Shown: positions 1-11,349 of the stretch, in pieces | Position numbering within the stretch: position 1 is the first letter of the stretch | Layout of the letters: each line of letters opens with the position of its first letter | Assembly: GCF_963576675.1 (NCBI RefSeq) | Contig: NC_088910.1 | Span: 89,658,104 to 89,722,103 of the forward strand | Direction: 5' to 3' | Length of the DNA stretch: 64,000 nt | From: Euphorbia lathyris | Lineage: Eukaryota; Streptophyta; Magnoliopsida; Malpighiales; Euphorbiaceae | Program-made: the position numbers and the translations under genes | The notes under the pieces: model-generated | Told to the model about the DNA's origin: nothing | The model's database searches: none | The model's input: only the letters and a program-made list of their open reading frames with translations

Positions 1-741
1 CTGGTAGGTCAGCATGTGCCAGATGAAGCACTGCTCGAAGTTCGACGCTGAGGAAGTGGAGTTGACCTTTAGAAAGAGGAAGTTGGTCAGTATGTAATGA
101 GCCATCTTTTGATTCTGACCCATAGAGGTGCTCGAGATTTCCCCGACATGACCGGCAGGTTTGCAAAACTCAGCGGGATAATCAATTTTATCTTAGTCAC
201 CTGATTTTCTAAGTTTTGATCCTTCGGTTTTTAGCTTTAGCAGTGAGGCAAGGTAAGGAGGGTTGATGAAGATATCTTTCCCTTGAACCTTGGTGACCAT
301 GTAGTCCCGATTATCATCAGCGGCTCTTAGGTTAGTGTAGAACTCCTTCACTAACTCAGGGTAGGTGGCTTTTCGAGTCGAGAACAGCTCGGTCGAGCCG
401 TTCTTTGAGATCCACTCACAGAAGGGTTGCTCAGCTTCCACAAATCACTTCGAGAACCAGCGGGAGTGGTCAACTTTATATCCCCTTACACTGTTGTAAA
501 CAAGGGAGTAGGTACGTTCCATCGGTTTCTTTCCCTTATCCTTCTGTTTCCTTGACGATGTAGCTTGGTCAGCCTGGGTTTTCTTACTTGGGGTAGTGAC
601 CTTAGAGTGGTCACGCTGACCAGGTTCTTGAGACTTGGTGGGAGTCTCGTTATATTCCTGATGAGCATGAGATGGAAGGTTTTCATCGAAACGGTTATCA
701 TCGTAACCGGCACCGGAGACATTCTGAGAATCGTTAGACAT
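1..741 (-). pseudogene. Third ORF downstream of copia pol, decayed and cut by the window edge
   Basis: One reading frame runs from an ATG at 741 to the window edge, interrupted by an in-frame TGA at about 446 and an in-frame TAA at about 190. Between the stops the frame stays open and looks protein-like. The N-terminal 90 residues are polar and rich in Ser, Thr, Gln and Lys; the rest is a folded-looking segment with aromatic and Cys residues. SIRE-lineage copia elements are known to carry an extra ORF after pol, called env-like in SIRE1, while other plant elements carry a plant-transposon-protein domain there. I cannot tell which this is, and I see no signal peptide or transmembrane segment. 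It lies about 580 bp downstream of the RNase H, on the same strand. Confidence 0.55.
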
Positions 742-1310
742 GATTCTTAGAGAAATTTGAGAAGTTTGGGAATTTTAGAAAAGAGAGGATTTGAATACCA
801 GAAATTTCTAAGCGTAAAGAGGTACAAGTGGGAATTCGTTCACTATTTATAGAGGTGTCGAGTTGATCTGAAGCATTGAGGTGGCCGTTTGACCTCGAGA
901 TACTCAACCGATAAAGATTCTGGCATTTATGACACAATCGGCGCATGTATTTTCTAATTATTGCGCTCATGTCATCCTAGGTGGCTATTTAATTTGCGTG
1001 TGTAGCATTAATTGTGCAATAGATCTTTACTCAGTGTTAAGAATTCTAAACGTTTAATGTTCTGAGTAGTCAGTTCTACGCAAAGGAATCATTCGAGTGC
1101 TTAGTAGCTCAGCTTAAGATAACCACTCAGCGTGTATATCTACTCAGCATGTAATAGTTATTGATTTAGCATAAATCACTCAGCATGGCAATCCACTCAG
1201 CATACATATATCACATGTTATACTTGGAATTTACTGAAGAGGATTAAACATACCAATGGCTTCTCTAAGTATGTTGAATTGCTCACCAGCCAGTGGCTTT
1301 GTGAAGATAT
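742..1310 (-). repeat. Pol to third-ORF spacer with spaced CTCAGC motifs
   Basis: No convincing coding frame is seen. Five CTCAGC hexamers occur at 1108, 1126, 1143, 1179 and 1196 (plus strand), spaced 18, 17, 36 and 17 bp. This suggests a decayed repeat of about 18 bp. Confidence 0.4.
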
Positions 1311-1321
1311 CAGCAAGCTGC

Positions 1322-2719
1322 TCATCCGTTAGGACATAGGTCAGCTTTATCTCTCCCTTGAGTACATGATCTCTGATGAAGTGATGTCTTATACTGACGT
1401 GCTTCATCCTGCTGTGCTGAATTGGGTTCTTTGCTTAGGTCAATGGCACTCTTGTTGTCATATTTGACTTCAATTGTTTTAGTCTGAATGCCATAATCTT
1501 CTAGCTGTTGCTTAATCCAAAGGACTTGAGCAACACAGCTTCCAGCAGTAATATACTCAGCTTCAGTGGTTGACAGGGCTACTGACGACTGCTTCTTACT
1601 GAACCAAGACACAAGACAGCTTCCAAGGAAGTGACATCCTCCTGAGGTGCTCTTTCGTTCAAGCTTGTCTCGTCCGTAGTCAGCGTTAGTGTATCCAATG
1701 AGTGTGAAATCATAAGTATTTGGATACCATAAACCTGCATTCACTGAGCCTTGCAAATATCTAAGGATTCTTTTTACAGCTATGTAATGAGATTCTTTAG
1801 GGTTAGATTGATATCTAGCACAATAACATACTGAGAACTGAATGTCCGGCCTACTAGCAGTTAAGTAGAGTAGAGAGCCAATCATACCTCGGTACAGTTT
1901 GCTGTCTACTGACTTACCATTTTCGTCAGCGCAGAGGACAGTGTTAGTGCCCATAGGGGTAGATATTGACTTGCAGTTTTCAAGTTCATACTTCTTCAAT
2001 ATCTCCTTAGCATACTTAGTTTGACTGATGAAGATGTCATTTTTCCCTTGTTTGATTTGAAGTCCAAGGAAGAAGTTGAGTTCTCCCATCATTGACATTT
2101 CAAACTCAGTCTCCATCTGCTTACTAAATTCCTTGCACATGGACTCATTAGTGGCACCAAAAATAATGTCATCAACATATATCTGAGCCAGTAGGGTATC
2201 TTTACCCTTCCTCTTAATGAATAAGGTTGTATCAGCTTTACCTCTGACATAATTTCTAGTCAGCAGGAAACTGGTCAGCCTCTCATACCAAGCACGTGGT
2301 GCTTGCTTGAGACCATACAGAGCCTTTTTGAGTTTGTAAACGTGGTTTGGGAACTTGGGATCCTCAAACCCTGGAGGCTGATTAACATAGACTTCCTCGT
2401 TTATAACTCCATTAAGGAATACACTCTTAACATCCATTTGAAATAATTTAAAGTTCATATAACTTGCATATGCACATAAAATTCTTATAGCCTGTAGCCT
2501 TGTCACTGGGGTGAAGGTCTCACCGTAGTCAATACCTTCTTGCTGACTATAGCCCTGAGCTACAAGTCTTGCTTTGTTCCTAACCACGTTCCCTTGTTCA
2601 TCTAGCTTGTTGCGGAAGACCCATCTTGTTCCTATGGTCTTCTGGCTTCTTGGATTTGGCACTAAGTCCCATACTTCATTTCTTCTAAACTGATCAAGTT
2701 CTTCTTGCATTGCACTCAT
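1322..2719 (-). pseudogene. Copia reverse transcriptase and RNase H (SIRE element)
   Basis: This 465-codon frame starts in the reverse transcriptase N-terminus (TRWVFRNKLDEQGNVVRNKA), passes the copia signature QMDVKSVFLNG, the active-site motif YVDDIIFG and the FFLGLQI segment, and ends in RNase H (STTEAEYITAG, near 1560). The enzyme copies element RNA into DNA and removes the RNA strand. The RNase H C-terminus leaves frame after about 1440, where the conserved tail is replaced by unrelated residues, indicating a small indel. The start is not a true initiation codon because pol is expressed as part of a polyprotein. The element is probably inactive. Confidence 0.85.
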
Positions 2720-3239
2720 CGTGCTTAGCTTCAGATAAGTTCTTTGGTTCCTGAACTGAGACGAATGCTACATTGCTGAGGTATCTTCTGAGTTGATTTC
2801 TTGTCATCAGGGTGTTTTCAGCAGCATCAAGAATGGCACTCTCTGAGTGTCCTCTTGGTATTCTGATCTCTTTTGGTAGAGTGATGTCTTGAGCTGGTTG
2901 TGTTTCAACAATCTCTGCAGGTATAGATTGGTCAGTGAAAACAATTTGAGTTTCGCTTTTACCTTTGGTCAGCCCTTGAGGTAGTGACTCAGCGGCTGTT
3001 TCTTGGTCAGCGGGTGCTGAGTATAGATCATCCTCAGGGTTAGTTTCATCGAACTCAACGTGTACTGACTCTTCTAAGACCTGAGTTCGTTTATTGAAAA
3101 CTCTATATGCTTTGCTGTTTGTTGAGTAGCCTAAAAAGATAGCTTCATCAGCTTTTGAATCAAACTTAGCAAGGCTGTCTTTAGTATTTAGAATAAAACA
3201 TTTACAGCCAAAGGCACGAAAGTATCCAATGTTGGGCTT

Positions 3240-3899
3240 TCATCCTTTCCAAAGTTCGTAGGGAGTCTTCTTTAATATGAGTCTGACTAAAGCCCTATTA
3301 AGTATGTAGCAAGATGTGTTGACAGCTTCTCCCCAAAAGTACTTTGGAAGCCTATGCTCACTCAGCATTGTCCTGGCTATTTCAACCAAGGTTCTGTTTT
3401 TCCTTTCAACTACCCTATTCTGTTGAGGCGTTCTAGGAGCAGAAAAATTATGTTCAATGCCGCTACCTTCACAGAATTCAACAAACTGTTGGTTTTTGAA
3501 TTCTCCACCATTATCACTTCGGATGTGAGCTAACTTTAGGTCTTTATCATTTTCAAGTTTTCTTACTAATGTTGAAAATGTCTCAAAGGTTTCATCCTTG
3601 CTACTCAGCAAGATGATCCAAGTGTACCGAGAAAAGTCATCTACAATGACCAAGGAAAATCTCCTACCACCCAAGCTCAGCGGCTGGACTGGTTCGAAGA
3701 GATCCAAGTGTAGCAACTCAAGTGGACGCTTGGTTGAGACAATGTTTTTACTATGAAAAGATGTTTTAGTTTGTTTTCCAGCCTAACAAGCATTGCATAA
3801 TTGATCCTTTTCAAACTTAAGTTCTGGCAGTCCCTCAACTAATTGCTTTCTTGCTAATTTGGCCAGGAGGTCCATGCTTACATGACCAAGTCTCATGTG
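3240..3899 (-). pseudogene. Copia integrase core and zinc-binding region (SIRE element)
   Basis: The frame 3716-3240 holds the integrase catalytic core: an Asp in the HLDLFEPVQ segment, the second Asp in RSDNGGEFKN and the Glu in RVVERKNRTL, the usual D-D-E order of copia integrases. Upstream, 3717-3899 encodes the end of the pre-integrase zinc-binding region but is closed by stops, one near 3783. The integrase-to-RT linker (2720-3239) also lacks a continuous frame. The domain would insert element cDNA into the genome; as it stands it is broken. Confidence 0.78.
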
Positions 3900-4325
3900 T
3901 TATAGCCAGGAATTTTCTTCCTTTGACACTAAGCATACATTTTTTGAAAATTTCTTTTCCAAATTCAGCATAAAGACATTATCAATACGAGGGGCAGTTA
4001 AAATCAATTCATTTGTTTTTCCCTCGAGTATTTTACATCCAGTGTTATCAAATATAACTTTTCTCCCGTTATCACATAGCTGAGCTACGCTGAGTAAGTT
4101 ATATTTAAGTGCGCTGACTAGGGAGACTGACTCAATAGTAGGATTACCACCAACGGTTCCTGACCCTACTATCTTACCCTTTTTGTTGTCTCCGAAACTT
4201 ACGCTTCCACCTCGTTTACGCACAAGTGTGATGAACTGAGTTTCATCACCAGTCATATGCCTCGAGCATGCGCTGTCAATGTACCACATCTTTGACTTCT
4301 CAGCACACATCAGGCTTACCTGCAA
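3900..4325 (-). pseudogene. Copia aspartic protease region (SIRE element)
   Basis: This 141-codon frame contains WYIDSACSRHMTG, the copia protease active-site segment (the Asp-Ser-Ala/Gly type with the downstream SRHMTG). It then runs through the protease C-terminus into the pre-integrase segment, including the NLLSVAQLCD stretch typical of copia pol. The protease cleaves the Gag-Pol polyprotein. It lies between the Gag zinc-knuckle region and the integrase, as expected for Ty1/copia. Confidence 0.75.
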
Positions 4326-4516
4326 TATAGCTAATTATCTTTAGGTACCCAAGTCTTTTTGGGTCCTTGTTTGTTAGGCTCAGCAGGTATAGCATCATAC
4401 TTAATCTTATGACGACACACTTGGACAGTGTGTCCATTTTTCCCACAGAAGTCACAGCTGACCTTCCGTTTGGGATATCTCACTGAATGGTCAGCACCCC
4501 AGTGCTGAGCATGCCA

Positions 4517-6073
4517 TCACACCTTTGTGGTGTGTCCCTTCTTCCCACAAAAGTCACATTGGACATTCCGCTGAGGATTCCATCTCTGCTGACTAGTACT
4601 TCGGTACTGAGTGTTCAGAGGAATATTTCTTTTATTCGGAACCTTAAATTGATTCTGAATAGATGTGACATCCTTTCTCAGTTTCTTAGAATCTGATTGG
4701 ACCTCAGAGACAAACTTGTGCATAGTTTCTACATTGTTATGCAAAGTTGAGTTGTCTTGGAGAAGATATCGAAGGTCACTCAGTTTGACCTCTTCAATCT
4801 CGTCACATCACCTGCTGAGCGCTCTAACCTTCTTGTTACACTTTTTGACAAGTGTGTAGAGGTCACTCAGGGCATTAACCATTTCATTTCTGAGCAAGGG
4901 TAGTGATATTACCTCAGTTGAGTGTGCCTCATTGTCAGATGCAATGGAGGGGTCAGCATGCTCAGAAACACAAGGCTCAGCAAGCTCATCTGCCATGAAG
5001 CAGATCTTTGCTGACTCAGTAGCATCAGCTCCTGATGATGACGACTCATCACTATCACTCCAGGTTGCCACCATTGCCTTCTTGCTGTTCTTCTTTTCCT
5101 TCCTCAAGGTAGGACAGCTTGATTTGATATGGCCAGTTTGATGACATTCAAAGCATGTGATTAGCTTTGAGTTGTCCTTCTTGTACTTGTTGTCGCTGGA
5201 CTCAGCTTTGTACTTGTCAAACTTCGTGTAAGGCTTCTTGGAATATTTATCATTCTTTCTGAACAGCCTTTTCATTTTTCTAGTGAACATGGCCATCTCT
5301 TCATCGTCTGTTGAGCTTCCATCAGTGGAGTCAGCTTTCATGACAAGAGACTTTTTCTTCTTATCCTCAGACTTCTCCTTCACCTCAAAATTCTTCATTG
5401 AGATCTCATGGGTCAGCAGAGATCCAATGAGTTCATCATACTTGTAGGTGGTCAAGTCTTGAGCTTCCTCAACAACAGTTTTCTTGGCTTGCCAGCTTTT
5501 GGGAAGGCTCCTCGGTATCTTCTTGACTTGCTCTTCCTCAGTAAAGATCTTGCCAAGTCTTTTGAGCTCGTTGATTATGTTTGTGAACCTTGAGTTCATT
5601 TCAGAGATTCCTTCATCATCATTCATTTCAAACAGCTCGTACAACCTCATGTGCTGGTTCACCTTGGACTCCTTAACTTTTTTGGTTCCTTCATAGGTGA
5701 CCTCCAATTTCTTCCAGATTTCCTGCGCTGACTCACAACCTGAAATCTTGTTGTACTCTGCAGCATCTAACTCACAGTGAAGCATGTTTATAGCCGAAGC
5801 ATGGTTTTGTAGCTTCTTGAGGTCCTCTTCTGTCCACTTAACCTCAGCTTTGACAACCGTTTGGCCGTCAACAGTTTCAACATGAACAAATGGGCCTTGG
5901 ACTATAGAAAGCCATACACTCATATTTCTTGCCTGAATGAAATTTTTCATTCTGTTCTTCCAAAAGGTGTAGTTAGACCCGAAGTACAGAGGAGGCCGAG
6001 TAATGGACAGTCCCTCAGGAAGAATATGAGTTGTCTGATTTCCTGGGAGGAAACGAGTGCTATTCTCAGCCAT
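4517..6073 (-). pseudogene. Copia Gag (SIRE element)
   Basis: Gag begins at the ATG at 6073, about 50 bp downstream of the primer-binding site, and is open for 421 codons to 4808. The N-terminus is the copia Gag fold (WKNRMKNFIQARNMSVWLSI; the HASAINMLHCELD helix; EIWKKLEVTYEGT). A Lys-rich region leads to a CCHC knuckle, CFECHQTGHIKSSC. After the stop at 4808 a second frame (4744-4517) carries CDFCGKKGHTT, the start of another knuckle, so Gag was longer and has lost frame. Gag packages element RNA into virus-like particles in the cytoplasm. Confidence 0.85.
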
Positions 6074-6121
6074 TGTGGGGATCAGCTCAAGATAGTTATA
6101 TCTTGCTCAGTGAGCTTTTAA

Positions 6122-6133
6122 GCTCTGATACCA
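6122..6133 (-). promoter_or_regulatory. Primer-binding site for initiator tRNA-Met
   Basis: The minus strand reads TGGTATCAGAGC, the standard plant initiator-Met primer site. It begins two bases inside the inner end of the 5' LTR, where minus-strand DNA synthesis starts. Confidence 0.92.
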
Positions 6134-6135
6134 CT

Positions 6136-7448
6136 TGTTGGTCCCGTATAACGTGACAAGGTTAGTTCCAAGGGGGGGGGATAGGAACTATTTAAAAATT
6201 TGTCCGTTAAGGCTGGCTTCTTTTCTTTGAGAAAGGGTTTACACAGCGGCGCTAAGTAGTTTTAAGACACAAGCTTAGTCAACTGGTGACTAAGTCTGCT
6301 TCTTTCCTTGAGTCAGGAGATAACACTTAAGTTTATTCCTGAACTCAACTTCTTAGTGCACTCTACTCAGCGTGAGTTCGTTACTTAGTCAGTTTTATAG
6401 CAAGTAATATATAAAGGAGTTTAAAGGTTAGAAATATGTTACTCAGCAGACATATCCTGGTTCGGCCTCTCCGCCTACGTCCAGTCCCCGGAACTCGTTC
6501 CGAGCTTTTTGAATTCTCTACTGAGCTCTTTAAAGGTAGAGCACGAAACCTTTTACAACAGAAGCTGAGTATACAAGAGTACCTTCCTCTATTCCTCTAC
6601 TCACTCCTATAACTACCGCTGAGTACTATAACCGAGTACTCAGCTTCTCCTTTCTATTCTTCTAGAAATGATAAGTGTTTGTCCTAAACAACAATTGCTA
6701 AGACACTTTAGATGAATGAAATCACTCTAGACTTTTACACAATGATTGGAATTGGTGTAAGATTTGCTTTGCTTTTCTCACAGAACTTCAAGTATGAATT
6801 TGGTCAGCGTTTCGACTTGATTGAAGATCTTTATCGAATGAAGCATTTGAAAGGCCTATTTATAGTGACACTTCAAGCATCGGTGATTTCGAATTTCGAA
6901 ATAACCGTTGGAGGCTAACGGCTTCCTGTCGCTTTCACTAAGGACGTGCTCAGTGTCGTTGGCCAATGAGATTCTTGTATCTTCTGTCCACGGCAGTGCT
7001 CAGCAGCTTTTCGTCAGATGAACATACTGTTTCGACATTAATAGTAAAGTCTTCCAGACAGCTTACTGCGTCTTCTGAGCTTTACCCAAAGTAGAAATAC
7101 TTTGTCTCTAAGTTGGTTCTGTTCTGCCGCTGACTTGTACTTTTTGTCGTTTAACTCAGAAGCTTCATCTTGAAGCAATTGATAGAAGGCTTCTCGATCC
7201 TTCTTCATGTTGAGCTAGCACTTTGCTTAGAACGACTGCGTTTTGTCTTCCTGGGCCGTGAGGTCTTGATCTGTTGACTTGGGCTTGACTTCCTCTTATG
7301 GGCCTTTAGGCTTTTTATCTTAATGTCTTATAAATCAATTAACTCAACATTGAACAAACACATTAGTATGAATAAATCAAAGTATTTAAATTTAATGTGT
7401 TAGAATATTTTTATCATTCACATAAATAATTTTGTCAAATCAAAATCA
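6136..7448 (-). repeat. 5' LTR of the SIRE element
   Basis: This LTR of 1,313 bp has TG...CA ends on either strand: it starts TGATTTTGATTTGACAAA on the minus strand and ends ACCAACA before the primer site. A TATA-like ACTATAAATAGG lies near 6857-6867 on the minus strand, a plausible LTR promoter. A run of nine G residues sits near 6171-6180. The short frames inside are not genes. Confidence 0.82.
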
Positions 7449-8180
7449 TGTGGAAAGGTGTTTCAACAAACCCATCTTAGTACAATATTGTGGAGCAATA
7501 GGAACATATACTGCACATTCAAAAATTCTTAGATGAGAAATATTGGGCTCCTGACCAAAAGCTAATTGTAATGGGGAATACTCATGATAGCTTGTCGGTC
7601 TAATAGATATAAGTGATGCTGCATGTAAAATTGCATATCCCCGTACAGATGTAGGAAGATTAGTTTGCATGAGTAATGGTCTAGCGATTAATTGCAGACG
7701 TTTAATGAATGATTCTGCTAGACCATTTTGTGTATGAACATAGATTACAGGATGTTCAACACTTATCCCAAGTGACATATAATAATCATTAAATGTTTGG
7801 GATGTGAATTCACCGGCATTATCAAAACGAATTTTCTTAATTGGATAATCAGGAAATTATGCTCTTAATCTAATGATTTGAGCAAGTAATCTCACAAAAG
7901 CTATATTGTGTGATGATAATAAACATACATGTGACCATCAAGTATAAGCGTCAATTAGAACCATAAAGTACCTAAATGGTCCACATGGTGGATGGATGGG
8001 TCCACATATATCGCCTTGAAGGCGTTCTAAAAATGTCGGTGATTTAATTCCAATCTTACCCTTCGAGGGCCTTATAATTAATTTGCCTTGCGAACAAGCA
8101 GCACAAAAGTATTCATTGCTTTGAAGAATCTTATGGCTTTTCAATGGATGCTCATGTGCATTTTCTATAATTTTTCTCAT
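7449..8180 (-). pseudogene. Copia integrase, truncated (second element)
   Basis: Frame 8180-7938 holds the pre-integrase zinc region (CAACSQGK) and the first core segment (LQGDICGPIHPPCGPFRYFM), containing the first catalytic Asp. After a break, frame 7778-7446 continues with the region around the catalytic Glu (QNGLAESFIKRLQLIARPLL) and the core C-terminus (LRIFECAVYVPI). The last few codons of that frame already belong to the SIRE LTR, so the reading frame crosses an insertion junction. Confidence 0.75.
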
Positions 8181-8182
8181 TA

Positions 8183-8647
8183 TTATAGAACCATGATGAC
8201 CCAGTCTATCATGCCAAATCTTATAAGTATCTGAATCAGTAAACTTCTGTTTACTACAAGATTTCCTTCAATTACATTAATGAATGTGAAATATAAACCA
8301 AATGATAAAGTATTAAATTTTTCCAGCATACATTTCTTCCCTGAAATTATACTCGTAACATAAAGATATTCTTGATTTGCTTCACTTACAGTCTCAATAT
8401 AATATCCATTTCTGCGAATATCTTTGAAACTGATCAAATTTCGGTGAGATTTTGGGGAAAATAATGCATTATTTATAATAAACTTTGTTTCTCTTGGTAG
8501 GATTACGCTGGCTCTGTTGGAGCCTTCAATTAATTTTGTGTTACCAAATATTGTAGTAACAACTGTTTCTCCCTTTCTTGATGAAGAAAAATATTTTGCA
8601 TATAGTATGTGTAGTGGCACTATCCACAATGCATATATTTGCTTCAT
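8183..8647 (-). pseudogene. Copia protease C-terminal and pre-integrase region (second element)
   Basis: This 154-codon frame contains the protease C-terminal segment (TKFIINNALFSPKSHRNLIS) and leads toward the GAG-pre-integrase domain. The active-site Asp segment upstream is not in an open frame. It sits in the expected place between the Gag knuckle and the integrase. Confidence 0.55.
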
Positions 8648-8777
8648 TTATCTTGAAGTTAATTAATACCGGGGAGGTATTCATCTTCTTTATTGAAGAA
8701 AACAAGGACATGTTATTATTTATTCAAAATGAAAATTACATAAAATAAAATACATTAATAAAATAAAATACATGACA

Positions 8778-9767
8778 TTAATTTTCTTCTTCGGTGGGTT
8801 CAGGAAGGAGGAAATCTGCCATATCCAAATGAGATATATCCATTGGGGTATCTTCATCAAAGACACAATTAGTTTCAATATTTGTGTCTTGCTTCTTCAT
8901 TGATGTTTGATAAAGTAAAACCAAATGTTTTGTTGTACGACAGGTGCGTGGCCAATGACCAGTCATACCACAACGGTAGCTTGTAGTTTCATTTCCATTT
9001 GAACTCTTGCCCTAATTATTCTTTTTATCAAATTTTTCAATTTGATTTTTCCACTTCCGGTGGGAATTTGTATTTTTATTATTACAACCACCATAATTAT
9101 AACCACGGCAATTTCCACCACGACCGCGACCACATCCACGGTTACTATTTTCATTATTGTATGACGTTGCATTCACTTCTGGGAATGCGGTCGATCCAGT
9201 GGGACGAGACTCGTGATTTTTCATTAAGAGCTCGCTATTTTGTTTCGCTACAAGTAGGCAAGAAATTAACTCAGAATACTTTTTGAAGCTTTTCTCTCTA
9301 TATTGCTGTTGTAGGAGCACATTAGATGCATGAAAAGTAGAGAAAGTTTTCTCTAACATAAGTTCATCAATAACAACATCTCCACCCAACATAAGTGCAG
9401 AATTATATTCAGTTATAGATTTAAAATCTTGTAACCTTAATGCCAACCAGGCATAACGAGCTTTTAGTAACATGACCAACTTCTGGTGGTCATACCGTTC
9501 CTTTAAATTTTTCCACAGGACAGATGGATCTTTTACAGTCAGATATTCTGACTTTAGCCCTTCGTTAAGATGATGACGTAGAAAAATCATCGCTTTTGCA
9601 AGATTTTGCAAATCGGCATCATATTGTTCTTTGATAGTATTTACGAGACCCTTGGCCTCCAAATGGATTTCCGCATCCAGTACCCACGTAAGATAATTAT
9701 TCCCAGAAATGTCAAGTACCATAAATTCAATATTTGTAAGATTTGACATATCTAAAATACGATACAA
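8778..9767 (-). pseudogene. Copia Gag (second element)
   Basis: Gag starts near 9740-9767 and is open for 251 codons to 9012. It shows the plant copia Gag pattern: ISGNNYLTWVLDAEIHLEAK, then LWKNLKERYDHQK, then the helix around ASNVLLQQQYREK, and a Gly/Arg/Asn-rich tail. After a stop the frame 8966-8778 carries the zinc knuckle, but the codon expected to be its first Cys reads Ser (SYRCGMTGHWPRTC). The region after EYNSALMLGG looks shortened, suggesting a small internal deletion. Confidence 0.8.
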
Positions 9768-9863
9768 ACAATTGTATTAGAACACAAAATTATAATATGT
9801 AACAAATAAAATTAATAGCACTTACTTGAAATTAATCGATTGAGCAAACTCATGTTGATAACG

Positions 9864-10255
9864 TGTTATAAAATTACCGAATTATAGTGTGATTATAACC
9901 ACACTTATATGTAGATTAATAAATATGTTTAAATATATATATGGAGATTAATATATTATAATGAAGAACTTAGATTGAGAGAAAGATTATAATAGCATAA
10001 AAGCTTAATCTTAATGTGTATTACAAATGAGGATATAAGTCTATTTATAGTAGTAGGCTTATAAAATGAATGGTCCTAATTACACTTGTCTTTAACTATA
10101 ACATGTGTATATTTAATACATGTTTAGTTGTTGGTGGATATCCATTTAATTTCATGGACATTCATTTAATATGGTAGACATCCATTAAATAATTATTTTT
10201 TTTGGTAGGAATCCATTAAATAATTATTAACTACTAATTATAATTATTCATAACA
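9864..10255 (-). repeat. 5' LTR of the second copia element
   Basis: A 392-bp LTR with inverted ends TGTTAT...ATAACA. A TATA box (CTATAAATAG on the minus strand, near 10035-10045) precedes the expected start of transcription. The sequence just inside (9850-9863, CGTTATCAACATGAG on the minus strand) is the probable primer site, for a tRNA I cannot name. Confidence 0.72.
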
Positions 10256-10559
10256 TATTTGCCTTTTTAAATTTTATTTAATGACTTTTTAATTTATAAT
10301 ATTATAAAATCATCTGTTTAGAAATAACTAAATTATCTGCCTTGATATTTCCCTCTCTTTTTTTTCGTTTTCCATTTTTTTGTTTTGTTTTTATTTTATT
10401 TTTGAATGCTAAAGGAATTAATCCAATAAATTTATAAATAAAAAATTAAATGCTTCACATCAATTATTTTTTTTTTAAAAAAAAAAGAGAAATTAATTCT
10501 TAATTGAATTGATCTCTATTGATGAAATCAAATTTTTTTTTTAAGAAATGGAATCAATT

Positions 10560-10700
10560 ATGGTGAAACTCTTAGCCTAGCCTAGTGGTTGAGAACATAC
10601 ATATGACTCGAGAGGTTATGGGTTCAAATAACATAAAGTGGAGAGTGAATTTTTCTTTCTTATTTAGTATAAGCGCATCATTGCCCGCAATTTAAAAAAA
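10560..10700 (+). mobile_element. tRNA-derived SINE with 17-bp target duplication
   Basis: This 141-bp insertion has a pol III box A-like TAGCCTAGTGG (near 10576) and a box B-like GGGTTCAAATA (near 10620), and ends in TTTAAAAAAA. It is flanked by a perfect 17-bp duplication at 10543-10559 and 10701-10717 (both begin AAGAAATGG). Box order, spacing, A-rich tail and duplication together make a SINE call safe; the family is not recognised. Confidence 0.8.
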
Positions 10701-10717
10701 AAGAAATGGAATCAATT

Positions 10718-11349
10718 CTTTTCATGAGTGCAATTAAAGGTTAGGCAAACATTGAATATTGAAGTACTTAATTTACCAAAATTGTTTATTCTAACCACTG
10801 TAGATGCATTATTATCAAAATTGTTAACAAAATTTCTCAAAAAATTCTCTTTCTTGAGGAATTGTCAAAAATAGATAAACATTCAGAATGTAATATGCAC
10901 CGAATTCTAAAAAAAATCTCTTAGCTATCGAAGTATTAAAGTTTGTTACATACCATTACCATTAGACTTGTTTTGAACAAGATACGTATAAATCTAAATG
11001 TGTACTTCATCACTACATATATAATCAACAAAAGATTTAGAATGTTCACTGCTGGCCGAAATAGGCAAGAATTCACAAGAGATAAATGATTATGAATACA
11101 TCCAAATATTATACCACTTTATGGCATTATTCATTATCAAAAATATGTACAAGAGAACAAATATATATATATATATATATTAACAAAAATTTGAACAATG
11201 AGAATGCTGACTCAGATCACCCCAAAACCATAAAGTCAGAAGCCATCCTAAGGTTGCAGCAGCAGGAATATTGTGAACTCTTTTTAACTTGAGAGAAATG
11301 CAAGCCAATATGAAACCAGTGAACATGATATCTTCTCTTCTCTTCTCTT
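10718..11349. other. Gene-poor AT-rich stretch, probably including the TMCO4 3' UTR
   Basis: No coding frame or repeat boundary is recognisable. A (TA)n run occurs near 11160-11180. The part closest to 11349 should be 3' UTR of the minus-strand gene. Confidence 0.4.

Larger units (their letters stand above)
1..7448 (-). mobile_element. SIRE/Maximus-type Ty1/copia retrotransposon, 5' LTR to past the window edge
   Basis: Read on the minus strand, the order is 5' LTR (7448-6136), initiator-Met primer site, gag, protease, integrase, reverse transcriptase-RNase H and a third ORF that leaves the window at base 1. This copia domain order, the 1.3-kb LTR and an extra ORF after pol fit the SIRE/Maximus lineage. 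The pol region is broken by several stops and frameshifts, so this copy is not autonomous. The 3' LTR lies outside the window, so its age cannot be estimated. The 5' LTR ends at 7448, directly against the integrase of a second copia element, which shows insertion into that element. The five bases after the LTR (tgtgg, 7449-7453) are the expected target duplication; its partner is out of view. Confidence 0.88.
7449..10255 (-). mobile_element. Second Ty1/copia element, 5' half, cut by the SIRE insertion
   Basis: Read on the minus strand: 5' LTR (10255-9864), gag (9767 onward), knuckle, protease, pre-integrase and integrase, stopping abruptly at 7449 where the SIRE LTR begins. RT, RNase H and the 3' LTR should lie beyond the SIRE element, outside the window, if they survive. 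Several stops break the pol frames. Lineage not assigned. Confidence 0.82.

Noticed and set aside
6712..6918. 68-codon plus-strand ORF in the SIRE LTR
   Set aside because: Lies wholly in the LTR, antisense to the promoter, no domain; not a gene.
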